Source: Actinomycetes bacterium (lineage in GTDB: Bacteria; Actinomycetota; Acidimicrobiia; Spongiisociales; UBA5794). Taken from it: a stretch of DNA of 36,434 nucleotides. Location of the stretch: contig JAMBLJ010000048.1 of NCBI GenBank assembly GCA_023336815.1, positions 1 through 36,434 on the forward strand. The letters run 5' to 3'. A model generated the notes under the pieces. The model ran no database searches, was not told the origin of the DNA, and worked only from the letters and a program-made list of their open reading frames with translations. A program made the position numbers and the translations under genes. Of this stretch, positions 15,806 to 24,275 are shown piece after piece. The first letter of the stretch is position 1; each line of letters starts with the position of its first letter.

Positions 15806-16287
15806 CGGCGCCGCACCTCGTCCTCGGGCTTGGCAACGAGCTGTTCACAGACGAGGGTATCGGCGTGGTCGTCTCTCGCCGGTTCGCAGATCTGGCGATA
15901 CCCGGAATCGATGTCGTCGACGGGGGAACACTTGGAATCGCGCTCCTTCCGACGGTCGCCGGCCGGAGATCGATCCTCATCTTCGATGCGATCGTCGCCA
16001 CAGACGCACAGCCGGGCGAGATCATCGTGCTCGAGTCAAGCGAGGTCAGGCAAGGGAGCCGGATAATGTACTCGGCCCACCAACTCGGCATCAGTGAGGT
16101 GCTCGTCGCTGCTCAGCTCGCGGGTGGGCCAGAGCCGAACGTTGCCGCCGTCGGTCTGGTGCCGTACTCACTCGAAACCGGATACGGGGTGACGGTCGAC
16201 GCTCAGAATCGGATTCCCGCGATGCTCGAGCAAGGGATGGAGATACTCGCCGCATGGGGAGCACTTGAGGTAGCAGCTGATGCATGA
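15802..16287 (+). CDS. Hydrogenase maturation endopeptidase (HyaD/HupD-type)
   Basis: A 161-residue protease of the HybD/HupD family. The landmarks are LGLGNELFTDEGIGV at the N-terminus, VDGGTLGIALLP with the nickel-sensing acidic region, IFDAIVA, and SAHQLGISEVLVAAQLAGGPEPNVAAVGLVP with the conserved His. By family knowledge it senses nickel in the large subunit and then cuts after the last His of its DPCxxCxxH motif, releasing the 15-residue tail seen at the end of that protein. The GTG start at 15802 overlaps the cytochrome gene's stop by four bases, and its own stop overlaps the hypA start by eight. The protease is gene four of the operon, the order found in Hya- and Hup-type clusters. 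Confidence 0.92.
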   Translation: MTAPHLVLGLGNELFTDEGIGVVVSRRFADLAIPGIDVVDGGTLGIALLPTVAGRRSILIFDAIVATDAQPGEIIVLESSEVRQGSRIMYSAHQLGISEVLVAAQLAGGPEPNVAAVGLVPYSLETGYGVTVDAQNRIPAMLEQGMEILAAWGALEVAADA

Positions 16288-16615
16288 ACGGGCACCGGTC
16301 GGTATGGAAGCAGCCAAGCTCATCGCTCAACTGACGGAAACTTCGGCACCCCCATCAGTCGTGAAAGTTGCGATCGCTGCTGACGTCAAGGTCGATATCG
16401 CACGCGACGCATGGGACGCCGCTGCAGACGGCACCATCCTCGAAGGCGTTCACATCGAGTGGGTCCTCAGGACCGCCACACTCGCATGCCTCGCATGCGG
16501 GCACAACTATTCCGGTGACAAACTCGCCCAGTGTCCCAAGTGTGGGGGCGATGGACTCATCGTGAAAGAACCACCGATCGCGGAAGTCGTGGCGTGGAGT
16601 CCCGCGACATCATGA
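16280..16615 (+). CDS. hypA: Hydrogenase nickel-insertion accessory protein HypA
   Basis: A 111-residue HypA. It begins with Met-His-Glu, the His2 being the known nickel ligand, and continues with a helix (AAKLIAQLTETSAPPSVVKVAIAADVKV). The zinc finger is C-L-A-C-G-H-N-Y then C-P-K-C-G-G. HypA brings Ni2+ to the large subunit, normally with the GTPase HypB. No hypB is present in this operon or window. The start overlaps the protease gene by eight bases and the stop overlaps hypF by four. Length is normal. The Zn motif and His2 are intact, so the protein should be functional. Confidence 0.93.
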   Translation: MHERAPVGMEAAKLIAQLTETSAPPSVVKVAIAADVKVDIARDAWDAAADGTILEGVHIEWVLRTATLACLACGHNYSGDKLAQCPKCGGDGLIVKEPPIAEVVAWSPATS

Positions 16616-18873
16616 CGATCGTTCAACAAGGCGCCAGGACGCGCTTTGTCGTTACCGGAATCGTCCAGGGCGTTGGATTCCGCCCATTCGTCCACGGTCT
16701 CGCCATTGAACTCCGACTGGCCGGATTCGTCGGGAATGATTCGAGCGGCGTGTTCATCGAAACCGAGGGCCCGCCCGCTGTTCTCGAGGAATTCCGTCGA
16801 CGACTCTACGAGGAGGCGCCTCCCGCTGCGCGGATCCAGACGGTCGAAGAAACGTCGATGGCAACCCTCGGGGCCAGCGGCTTCTCGATCGCCCCGAGCG
16901 TTGCGAGAAGTTCCGGTTCGGCGCTCGTCTCGCCTGACCTTGCCACGTGTGATGCCTGCATCTCAGAACTCGAGAACCCGACCGACCGGCGATATAGGTA
17001 TGCATTCGTCAACTGCACCAACTGCGGCCCCCGATTCACGATCACGCTCACTATGCCGTATGACCGTCCCCAGACGACGATGGATCGGTTCACGATGTGT
17101 GAGCGATGTCACAGCGAGTATGAGAACCCGCAGGATCGCAGGTTCCATGCCCAGCCGAACGCCTGCCCGGATTGTGGACCTGAAGTGTGGTTCGAGAGAA
17201 ATGGGAGTCGCGTCACTGGACACGCGGTCACTGCTGCCAGGAAGGTTGTTGCAGACGGAGGCGTGGTGGCTGTGAAGGGGCTCGGTGGATTCCACCTCGC
17301 GTGCGATGCCTTCTCCGAGTTAGCTGTCTCCCTGCTCAGGGAGCGGAAGGGTCGCGTCGACAAGCCATTTGCGGTCATGGTCGCCGATCTCGACACGGCG
17401 CGCACCATCGCCCATCTCACTGATGACGAGGAAGAACTCCTTATGTCCCGTGAACGCCCCATCACCCTGCTGCCGAAGAAGCATGGAACAGGGCTGTCTG
17501 AAATAGTTGCACCCTGGACCGGACACATCGGCGTGATGGTCGCCTACACACCGCTACACAGGCTCCTGATTACGCCTGGGGATGTATGGGTGATGACCTC
17601 TGGGAACCGATCCCAGGAGCCGATTGTCAACCGCAACGAAGAGGCCCGCTCCAGGCTCGCCTCTCTCGCAGACGCCTTCGTGATGCACGACAGGGACATC
17701 CACGTGCCCGTGGACGATTCGGTCATGCGAAAACTCGATGGAGCTGATTTGCCGGTGCGGCGCTCCAGGGGGTATGCACCGTTCCCCGTCGCGCTGCCGA
17801 TCGACGTGCCACCCCTGCTCGCAACCGGCGGCGAGTTGAAGGCTACGTTCTGTCTGGCCTCTGGAAGACACGGGTTCATGAGCCAGCACATCGGCGACAT
17901 GGAGAACCTCGAGACCCTCGATGCGTTCAGTGCAGCGGTCGGGCACATGCAGGGGCTCTTCCGCGTCACGCCACAGATGTTCGCGACCGACCTGCATCCC
18001 GGCTATCTATCGGGACGTTGGGCGGAACGTATCGCGGATGGCCGGCCCGTGGTTCGTGTCCAACACCACCACGCACACATCGCCTCCGTCATGGCCGAAA
18101 ACGGCGTTACCGCTCCGGTGATCGGCTTCAGCTTCGACGGGACCGGCTACGGGACGGACGCGACGATTTGGGGGGGCGAGGTTCTCATAGCGGACTTCAC
18201 GCGATTCGAACGCTTGGCCCATCTCGCAACGGCACCGCTCCCGGGAGGGGACGCAGCAGTTCGTCGACCCTACCGCATGGCGATGGCACATCTGTGGGCA
18301 GCGGGGATTCCATGGAGTCTGGACCTGCCACCTGTCGCTGCGGCTTCGCCCGAGGAACGTCGGGTGCTGCTCACCCAGCTCGAGCGGAACCTCAACGTCG
18401 TTCAGACGTCATCCATGGGGCGACTATTCGATGCTGTGGCGGCGCTCGCGGGGGTCCGTCAGGAGGTCACCTACGAGGCGCAGGCAGCTCTCGAATTGGA
18501 AGCTCTTGCTGATGCCACGGACGATGATCACTACGTGTTCGAGGTCAGGGATCCTGTGATCGATCCCGCTCCTGTGCTGCGGTCGGTCATAAGGGACACC
18601 CAGGCGGGTGTTCCCGTTGGTGTCGTTGCGATGCGGTTCCATCGCGCTGTTGTCGACATGATCGTGTCCGTCGCGATCACGCTCCGCGACCGTGAAGGGA
18701 TCGGTACGGTTGGTCTCAGCGGCGGCGTGTTCCAGAACGTGACACTGACCGGCCTTGCACGACGCTTGCTCGAGGAGAACGGGTTCCGGGTGCTGACACA
18801 CCGTCTGGTACCACCGAACGACGGCGGCCTGGCCCTAGGACAGGCGATGGTAGCTTCGGCGAAAGTGAGGTAG
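16612..18873 (+). CDS. hypF: Carbamoyltransferase HypF
   Basis: A 753-residue HypF with all expected domains in order. The acylphosphatase domain opens with VTGIVQGVGFRPFVHGLA (residues about 11-28). Two zinc fingers follow: C-D-A-C…C-T-N-C-G-P-R-F and C-E-R-C…C-P-D-C-G-P. Next come a YrdC-like domain (VVAVKGLGGFHLACDA…RKGRVDKPFAVMV) and a Kae1/TobZ-like C-terminal domain with QHHHAHIASVMAENG. It converts carbamoyl phosphate and ATP to the carbamoyl-adenylate that HypE turns into cyanide ligands for the NiFe centre. The ATG at 16612 overlaps the hypA stop (ATGA). The hypC start is four bases after its stop. Confidence 0.96.
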   Translation: MTIVQQGARTRFVVTGIVQGVGFRPFVHGLAIELRLAGFVGNDSSGVFIETEGPPAVLEEFRRRLYEEAPPAARIQTVEETSMATLGASGFSIAPSVARSSGSALVSPDLATCDACISELENPTDRRYRYAFVNCTNCGPRFTITLTMPYDRPQTTMDRFTMCERCHSEYENPQDRRFHAQPNACPDCGPEVWFERNGSRVTGHAVTAARKVVADGGVVAVKGLGGFHLACDAFSELAVSLLRERKGRVDKPFAVMVADLDTARTIAHLTDDEEELLMSRERPITLLPKKHGTGLSEIVAPWTGHIGVMVAYTPLHRLLITPGDVWVMTSGNRSQEPIVNRNEEARSRLASLADAFVMHDRDIHVPVDDSVMRKLDGADLPVRRSRGYAPFPVALPIDVPPLLATGGELKATFCLASGRHGFMSQHIGDMENLETLDAFSAAVGHMQGLFRVTPQMFATDLHPGYLSGRWAERIADGRPVVRVQHHHAHIASVMAENGVTAPVIGFSFDGTGYGTDATIWGGEVLIADFTRFERLAHLATAPLPGGDAAVRRPYRMAMAHLWAAGIPWSLDLPPVAAASPEERRVLLTQLERNLNVVQTSSMGRLFDAVAALAGVRQEVTYEAQAALELEALADATDDDHYVFEVRDPVIDPAPVLRSVIRDTQAGVPVGVVAMRFHRAVVDMIVSVAITLRDREGIGTVGLSGGVFQNVTLTGLARRLLEENGFRVLTHRLVPPNDGGLALGQAMVASAKVR

Positions 18874-18877
18874 AGCG

Positions 18878-19171
18878 ATGTGTCTCGGGATACCAGGGAA
18901 GGTCATCGAAATCACAGGTGAGGACTTCGTCCGCACCGGCAAGGTCGACTTCGATGGCATCGTCAAGGAAGTTAGTCTCGCCTATGTTCCCGACGTCGGT
19001 ATCGGCGACTACGTGATCGTTCACGTCGGCTTCGCCATCACGCAACTCGATGAGGCATCTGCCCACGAGACCCTCGCTCTGCTTCGCCAGCTCGATGTTG
19101 TCAGGGAGGAACTCGACCCCGAGGTCGCACTGGCCGCACAGCGGGCTCGAGCGACGGGGAATGCGACGTGA
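18878..19171 (+). CDS. hypC: Hydrogenase assembly chaperone HypC
   Basis: A 97-residue HypC/HupF/HypG chaperone. The start M-C-L-G-I-P-G-K is the family signature; Cys2 binds the iron carrying CN and CO. The conserved V-H-V-G-F-A appears near the middle. HypC works with HypD to carry the Fe(CN)2CO unit to the large subunit. It is four bases after hypF with a GAGCG stretch before the ATG, and its stop overlaps the GTG of hypD by four bases. A complete gene of normal length. Confidence 0.94.
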   Translation: MCLGIPGKVIEITGEDFVRTGKVDFDGIVKEVSLAYVPDVGIGDYVIVHVGFAITQLDEASAHETLALLRQLDVVREELDPEVALAAQRARATGNAT

Positions 19172-20271
19172 AGTATCTCGATGAGTTCCGTGATCCTGAG
19201 GTCGCGCTTCGCCTCATCGAAGAGATCAAGGAACTTGCCACGCGCCGCTGGGTGCTGATGGAGGTCTGCGGAGGACAGACCCACTCCATCATTCGCAACG
19301 GAATCGACCAGCTGCTTCCCGATGCGGTTGAGATGGTCCACGGACCCGGATGTCCCGTATGTGTCACCCCCCTCGAAACGATCGACAAGGCGCTCGCGAT
19401 CGCCGCCCGTGACGACGTGATCTTCTGCTCGTTCGGAGACATGCTCCGCGTTCCCGGTTCCGACGAGGATCTCTTCCAGGTCAAGGGTGGGGGTGGTGAC
19501 ATCAGGGTCGTGTACTCGCCGCTCGACGCTGTGGCTATCGCCAAGGACAATCCCGACAAGGAGGTCGTCTTCTTCGGCATCGGGTTCGAGACCACGGCAC
19601 CTGCGAACGCAATGGCGGTCTATCAGGCGAGCCAGGATGGGCTCGAGAACTTCTCGATGCTCGTATCACACGTTCTCGTGCCACCAGCGATGTGCGCGAT
19701 CCTCGATTCGCCACACAATCGTGTCCAGGCATTCCTCGCCGCAGGACATGTCTGTTCCGTGATGGGGTACGAGGAGTACTACGCGATCTGTCAGAAGTAC
19801 AAGACGCCGATCGTCGTCACCGGTTTCGAGCCGCTCGACCTTCTCCAGGGAATCAAGGCAGCCGTGATTCAGCTCGAAGACGGAAAGGCAGAGGTCCACA
19901 ATGCCTACCAGCGTGCTGTCCGCCCTGAGGGAAATCTACCTGCAAGAGAGATGATTGCCGACGTGTTCGCCGTTACGGACCGAACATGGCGGGGCATCGG
20001 GATGATCCCGGTCAGCGGCTGGAAGCTGTCAGATCGCTACCGGGAGCTCGACGCGTCTGTGCGTTTCTCTGTCGAAGGGATCCAGTCGAAGGAGTCGGAG
20101 CTCTGCCACGCCGGGGAGGTTCTCCAGGGCACGTTGAAGCCGGACGAATGCCCGGCCTTCGGCAAAGAATGCACACCACGCACACCCCTTGGCGCGCTCA
20201 TGGTCTCCAGCGAAGGCGCTTGTGCCGCCTACTTCCACAGTGGACGGTTCGCGAGGGCGGTTGCCTTATGA
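19168..20271 (+). CDS. hypD: Hydrogenase formation protein HypD
   Basis: A 367-residue HypD. Seen in order are [27 protein letters not shown] (the G-P-G-C-P-V-C motif with the redox Cys pair), [24 protein letters not shown], and a C-terminal [4Fe-4S] Cys set ([44 protein letters not shown]). HypD is the scaffold on which cyanide and CO are added to iron, with HypC. The GTG start at 19168 overlaps the hypC stop; the hypE ATG overlaps its stop by four bases. Complete with no damage. Confidence 0.96.
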   Translation: MKYLDEFRDPEVALRLIEEIKELATRRWVLMEVCGGQTHSIIRNGIDQLLPDAVEMVHGPGCPVCVTPLETIDKALAIAARDDVIFCSFGDMLRVPGSDEDLFQVKGGGGDIRVVYSPLDAVAIAKDNPDKEVVFFGIGFETTAPANAMAVYQASQDGLENFSMLVSHVLVPPAMCAILDSPHNRVQAFLAAGHVCSVMGYEEYYAICQKYKTPIVVTGFEPLDLLQGIKAAVIQLEDGKAEVHNAYQRAVRPEGNLPAREMIADVFAVTDRTWRGIGMIPVSGWKLSDRYRELDASVRFSVEGIQSKESELCHAGEVLQGTLKPDECPAFGKECTPRTPLGALMVSSEGACAAYFHSGRFARAVAL

Positions 20272-21314
20272 CGATCGATGGCTGGACATGTCCGATACCA
20301 CTCCGCAACCAGCCCAACGTGGTGATGGGACATGGCGGAGGTGGCATGCTGAGCGCGGAACTCATCGAGCACCTCTTCCTCCCAGCGTTCGGGGGTACGA
20401 GGCTGGCGGACATGGCAGATGCCGCTCTCCTGGACCTGCCTCAGGGACGAGTCGCGTTTTCCACCGATTCGTTCGTCGTCCGTCCGCTGTTCTTCCCTGG
20501 CGGGAATATCGGCGAACTTGCGATCAACGGCACCGTCAACGATCTCGCCATGCGAGGCGCGAAGCCTCTGTACATGTCTGTCGGGTTCATTCTCGAGGAA
20601 GGCCTGCCCCTTAGTGACCTCGGCATGATCGCTGAGTCGATGGCGGCAGCCGCCAAGCAGGCCGACGTGGAGATCGTGACAGGAGACACGAAGGTCGTCG
20701 ACCGGGGCCACGGCGATGGCATCTACATCAATACCACAGGGGTTGGCACCGTCCCCGCCGGTATCGACATCGGACCAAGCCGGGTCACGCCAGGCGACGT
20801 CATCATCGTCTCAGGCACGATCGGGGACCATGGGATCGCAATAATGAGTGTGCGCGAGGGTCTCGGCTTCGAGGCAGACGCCGTCTCGGATACCGCCCCG
20901 CTCAACGCCATGGTCGCCGACCTCGTGGAAGCCGACCTAGACGTACACGCGTTGCGCGATCCAACCAGAGGCGGCCTAGCGGCCACTCTCAACGAACTCG
21001 CAGCCTCCTCCGGCACAGGGATAGTTATCGACCAGGACGCAGTCCCCGTACGGCGCGTTGTGGCCGCGGCCTGCGAGATACTCGGGCTGGATCCGATGTA
21101 CGTCGCGAACGAAGGAAAGCTTGTCGCATTCGTCCCCGAAGAACACGCTGAGGAAGCTCTCTCGGTCATCCGGTCCGAGACGTACGGCGGTGAAGCAGCG
21201 ATCATCGGGAAGGTTGTTGGCGAACATCCTGGCATGGTCGTAGCGACGACACCGCTCGGCACCACGAGGGTGGTCGACATGCAGGTCGGTGAGCAGCTCC
21301 CGCGAATCTGCTGA
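20268..21314 (+). CDS. hypE: Hydrogenase expression/formation protein HypE
   Basis: A 348-residue HypE of the AIR-synthetase/PurM fold. The N-terminal [22 protein letters not shown] is the ATP-binding start, [23 protein letters not shown] and [16 protein letters not shown] follow, and the protein ends in L-P-R-I-C, the C-terminal Cys that is carbamoylated by HypF and dehydrated to a thiocyanate. This is the last gene of the coupled operon (ATGA overlap with hypD). A possible terminator stem lies about 25 bases after its stop. The C-terminal Cys is intact, so the CN synthesis pathway is complete. Confidence 0.96.
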   Translation: MTIDGWTCPIPLRNQPNVVMGHGGGGMLSAELIEHLFLPAFGGTRLADMADAALLDLPQGRVAFSTDSFVVRPLFFPGGNIGELAINGTVNDLAMRGAKPLYMSVGFILEEGLPLSDLGMIAESMAAAAKQADVEIVTGDTKVVDRGHGDGIYINTTGVGTVPAGIDIGPSRVTPGDVIIVSGTIGDHGIAIMSVREGLGFEADAVSDTAPLNAMVADLVEADLDVHALRDPTRGGLAATLNELAASSGTGIVIDQDAVPVRRVVAAACEILGLDPMYVANEGKLVAFVPEEHAEEALSVIRSETYGGEAAIIGKVVGEHPGMVVATTPLGTTRVVDMQVGEQLPRIC

Positions 21315-21337
21315 GACAACCAGACGCAACTGCATCG

Positions 21338-21370
21338 ACAGGGCACAGAGATGCGGCGCCATTGCCCTGT
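21338..21370 (+). terminator. Hairpin after hypE
   Basis: Perfect 8-base arms ACAGGGCA and TGCCCTGT around a 17-base loop, 24 bases after the hypE stop. No T-run follows, so it may be a weak or Rho-aided terminator or an mRNA-stabilising 3' stem of the hydrogenase operon. Confidence 0.4.
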
Positions 21371-21505
21371 TCAGGTGAGACACCACCCGATTCGCGCCAT
21401 CCGACGTGAGCGAGCAGGTTCGAAGCCTCACGAATTGGATAGGTATTACGTGCTCGACCGGCACCCATGCATTTTCCTTCGATGGTCGAGGCTGTCTGGA
21501 GCTAC

Positions 21506-22081
21506 CTATCTCAGATGGGTGGCCGCAACGACAGCCTGATCGACGAGATCGGCGAGGGCGGTGCTGCCATCTTCTCGTTGCCAGTAGTCGAGCGCGACAT
21601 CGAGCGCGGTGAGACATGCGGCAGCAACGTACTCGTTTGTGAGCTCCAGTTGCCCGCGTCCACCGGCCGCGGCGAACGCCCTTGCGAGTTCTCCGCGATC
21701 AATACGGTCCTGTTGAGCTGCTGCTGCCCAGATCGCCGGCTCCCGATAGATGAGCTTCAACCTCCGGAGGAAGAGATCACGGTCGTCCCGCTCAGCCAGG
21801 CCGAAAACAACTGCATCACGGAAGGCCTGGACCGGAGTCTGGTGGCGGAGACGCTCGAGAATCTGCACCTCGATCATGCTGTCACGGTCGTCCCACAGCA
21901 CTGTGTTCTCCTTGGTCCCGAAGTGCCGAAAGATCGTCGAAGCTGAGACGCCGCATTGGTCGGCAACGGCTTCGATCGTGACATCGTCGAATCCGTGGTC
22001 TTCGAACATCGCTACCGCAGTGCCTTGCACGAGATGCATCGCAGCCAGCCGATTCCGTTCCCGCAGGGACACCTTCTTCAC
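21506..22081 (-). CDS. TetR/AcrR family transcriptional regulator
   Basis: A 191-residue TetR-type repressor. The helix-turn-helix is FDDVTIEAVADQCGVSASTIFRHFGTKENTVLW at about residues 31-63; the rest is an all-helical ligand-binding domain (LRRLKLIYREPAIWAAAA…). The GTG start at 22081 is divergent from a small membrane protein gene, with a perfect 15-base palindrome between them (22118-22132), so it most likely controls itself and the adjacent membrane-protein pair. Family call is firm; its ligand is unknown. Confidence 0.92.
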   Translation of the reverse strand: MKKVSLRERNRLAAMHLVQGTAVAMFEDHGFDDVTIEAVADQCGVSASTIFRHFGTKENTVLWDDRDSMIEVQILERLRHQTPVQAFRDAVVFGLAERDDRDLFLRRLKLIYREPAIWAAAAQQDRIDRGELARAFAAAGGRGQLELTNEYVAAACLTALDVALDYWQREDGSTALADLVDQAVVAATHLR

Positions 22082-22117
22082 GACCTCAGAGCTCCGTTCT
22101 GACAGTTTCTTCTAATT

Positions 22118-22132
22118 TGACAGTCACTGTCA
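22118..22132. promoter_or_regulatory. TetR operator palindrome
   Basis: A perfect inverted repeat TGACAGT-C-ACTGTCA. A further half-site TGACAGT lies at 22100-22106, giving direct spacing of 18 bases. A TTGACA overlaps the left arm and a TATACT follows at 22134-22139, but their 11-base gap is too short for a normal promoter. It sits in the 64-base divergent interval between the TetR gene and the small membrane protein gene, so TetR binding here would block both. Confidence 0.65.
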
Positions 22133-22145
22133 GTATACTGCGACC

Positions 22146-22394
22146 ATGACACCTACGGGACACGGATCAATGCCTCACACTTTGCGCGGAAACAAGCGCC
22201 GCATCATGGTGTTCATCGAGGACGCATCCATCGACGTGATCATCACGATCGCGATCGTGTGGACGCTTGTCCTCTTCGGGGAACCGCATGGAGCGATCAT
22301 CGCGAGTCCGCTGTTCATCGTGCTCAGCGCTGTGAGTCTCGGTCACCTGGTCCACAAGATCGCGCGCATCAACGCGATGGACACGCATGACTGA
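22146..22394 (+). CDS. Small membrane protein
   Basis: An 82-residue protein with two likely membrane segments (VIITIAIVWTLVLFG and AIIASPLFIVLSAVSLGHLV), with a basic stretch (RGNKRR) before the first. The ATG at 22146 has no ribosome site; in-frame ATGs at 22170 and 22206 are alternatives. Its stop overlaps the start of the DUF418-type gene by eight bases. It is a divergent neighbour of the TetR gene. No known family was recognised. The pairing suggests a small partner of the acyltransferase-like membrane protein. Confidence 0.6.
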   Translation: MTPTGHGSMPHTLRGNKRRIMVFIEDASIDVIITIAIVWTLVLFGEPHGAIIASPLFIVLSAVSLGHLVHKIARINAMDTHD

Positions 22395-23502
22395 TCACGC
22401 ACCAGCTGAGGTCGTCCCGCAACGTGCGAGCCGACGGATCACCGGACTCGACATCGCCCGTGCGTTCGCCATCATCGGCATGGTCCTCGTGAACTTCAAG
22501 GTCACGATGGGGGCCGACAGCGGTGATCCAGGGTGGTTGCGGATGTTCGCTGCACTCTTTGATGGCCGGGCGGCCGCGACATTCGTAGTGCTCGCGGGAA
22601 TCGGTGCCAGCCTTGGTTCACGGCGAGCTCGCCTCTCACGCGACACCGATCAGCAAAACGTTGCGAGAGTGACGCTGGCCAAGCGCGGGCTGTTCCTCTT
22701 TGTGCTTGGCTGGTTGTTCTATCAGGTGTGGCCTGCCGACATCCTTCACTTCTACGGTGTGTATCTCGCGATCGGTGCGATCGTCTTGTTCGCATCGAGT
22801 CGAATGCTCATCGGGCTTGCGACCGCAGCAACGGCCGTTGCGTTCTTGTTCATCGTGACGTTCGATCCGTTTGCGAACTGGGATCTCACGGATCTCTCCT
22901 ACGTCGGGATCACAACGCCTGCAGGATTCCTCCGCAACCTGTTCTTCGATGGGTTCCATCCAGTCTTCCCCTGGATTGCCTTCTACCTGTTCGGAATGTG
23001 GCTTGGTCGCACCGACCTTCGTGACCGTCTGTGGAGGCGAACGCTTGCGATCTGGTCTGGCGTGATCGTCGTCGTGGGTGAGGTAGCTGCTTGGTTCGTG
23101 CTCGGGCCAAAGGGCAGCAGCCTCACATCTCTCGACGGTGAGAGCTGGCGGTGGCTGTTCTCCGTTGAGCCGATCCCCCCGCTTCCCCTGTATCTCGCTG
23201 TTGGTGGCGCCACCGCCGTGCTCGTCATCATGGGATCGATATGGATTGGCGAACATGTCAGCGCTCGCGTGATGCAGCCGCTCGTATCCACAGGGCAACT
23301 CGCGCTGACGATCTACGTTGCCCACATCTTCGTTGGCATGGGGGTCCTCGAGTCCATGGGACGCCTCGAGGACCAGACACTCTCGTGGGCTGTTGGCACG
23401 AGCATTGCCTTCAGCATCGCTGCCATCGTGTTCTCATGGGTGTGGCGCCGTCACTTTGAGCGAGGTCCACTGGAGTGGACGATGCGACGCATCGCGGGCT
23501 AG
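22387..23502 (+). CDS. DUF418/DUF1624-type polytopic membrane protein
   Basis: A 371-residue membrane protein with about ten hydrophobic segments. The N-terminal RRITGLDIARAFAIIGMVLVNFKV is the shared start of DUF1624/heparan-glucosaminide acetyltransferase-like and DUF418 proteins. The C-terminal LVSTGQLALTIYVAHIFVGMG and VFSWVWRRHFERGPLEWTMRRIAG are the DUF418 end pattern. Relatives are thought to transfer acyl groups to or move small lipid-linked molecules; the precise role here is unknown. It overlaps the small membrane protein gene by eight bases and is under the TetR operator. A complete gene. Confidence 0.82.
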   Translation: MTDHAPAEVVPQRASRRITGLDIARAFAIIGMVLVNFKVTMGADSGDPGWLRMFAALFDGRAAATFVVLAGIGASLGSRRARLSRDTDQQNVARVTLAKRGLFLFVLGWLFYQVWPADILHFYGVYLAIGAIVLFASSRMLIGLATAATAVAFLFIVTFDPFANWDLTDLSYVGITTPAGFLRNLFFDGFHPVFPWIAFYLFGMWLGRTDLRDRLWRRTLAIWSGVIVVVGEVAAWFVLGPKGSSLTSLDGESWRWLFSVEPIPPLPLYLAVGGATAVLVIMGSIWIGEHVSARVMQPLVSTGQLALTIYVAHIFVGMGVLESMGRLEDQTLSWAVGTSIAFSIAAIVFSWVWRRHFERGPLEWTMRRIAG

Positions 23503-23787
23503 AAAGATCACCGATCTCGAAAACGTCGGATGCATATCTCTGCTCGAGGTGCTGCTTCCCCACACCTGGGTGTCCTGTTCAGGAACAACGTCGAACCAAC
23601 ACGTTGGATTGGGCCGGAGTGAGGATCTCGATATCAATACGCCGGTGGTCTGAGCACTCGCTCTCAAGGACCTTGAACGCCAGAACTCCGTGTGGTGCAA
23701 AGCCCAGGCGCTGTCCGCGAGACGCTCTTGAGGCCTCGGAACCAGCGACGAACAGGCCTCCTGACCAGCGCGGAGGTCCCTCACGGA
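23503..23787. other. Interval without a clear gene
   Basis: This stretch lies between the DUF418-type gene and the stop of the ion channel, which are convergent. No complete gene, tRNA or terminator was found. On the minus strand, one frame just downstream of the channel (about 23579-23787) reads as protein-like sequence (…GGLFVAG…HGVLAFKVLE…RRIDIEILTPAQ…) but has no start codon of its own. It could be a remnant or a frameshifted tail of the channel gene. Confidence 0.3.
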
Positions 23788-24111
23788 TCAGGAGTCTCTC
23801 CGGCGGTCCGCCAGCTTCCTGCCATGTCGATCCATGCGAGCTCTGAGGTACGTCGTGACGATCGTGATTCCGCTGATGACATACAGGATCGTGAACAGCT
23901 TGGACGCATCCGTCGACGGTGTGATGTCTCCGAATCCGACCGTTGTGACGGCGATGACACTGAAGTACAGGGAGTCGACCCAACTCCAGTCCTCGAGGAA
24001 CCTATACACAACCGTGCCGGCGAGAACGAGGCCGAGCGCAGACACTGCGAGGATCTTGAAGACATGGTCCTCCAGCGCACTCGTAGCAGTCGTTTCCGGT
24101 GTTGCGTTCAT
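23788..24111 (-). CDS. Two-TM potassium channel (Ion_trans_2)
   Basis: A 107-residue protein with the minimal K+ channel layout: first membrane segment LAVSALGLVLAGTVVYRF, pore loop DSLYFSVIAVTTVGFGDITPS with the selectivity filter T-V-G-F-G-D, and second membrane segment ASKLFTILYVISGITIVTTYLRAR. It should form a tetrameric K+ pore. The ATG at 24111 has GAGGG eight bases before it; upstream in-frame ATGs at 24168/24171 would add 19-20 residues. No cytoplasmic RCK domain is attached. It lies upstream of, and on the same strand as, no other channel part, but the next gene upstream is a KefB/C-type antiporter with a TrkA-N domain, so the two may act together in K+ control. Confidence 0.85.
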   Translation of the reverse strand: MNATPETTATSALEDHVFKILAVSALGLVLAGTVVYRFLEDWSWVDSLYFSVIAVTTVGFGDITPSTDASKLFTILYVISGITIVTTYLRARMDRHGRKLADRRRDS

Positions 24112-24275
24112 CTCGTATGCCCTCTCGAATCGTTCTCTGACTGATACCCCAATATCGTACTGTGACATCAACCGACGACACGTCCAGGGCTCACGCTGGG
24201 CAACGCAAGGCGAATCCTGTCACGCCTTCGTACTCCGTTCCAGAAACCTCGCTGAACGAGTGGCGCCACAGAGGA

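Noticed and set aside
21375-21431. GTGAG…GGTTCGAAGCC…CTCAC, resembling acceptor and T-arm of a tRNA
   Set aside because: Only about 57 bases, with no anticodon arm or normal spacing, so not a tRNA; at most a chance or broken remnant.
22117-22139. TTGACA/TATACT promoter for the small membrane protein
   Set aside because: The spacing is only 11 bases, too short for a standard sigma-70 promoter; the TTGACA is part of the palindrome.
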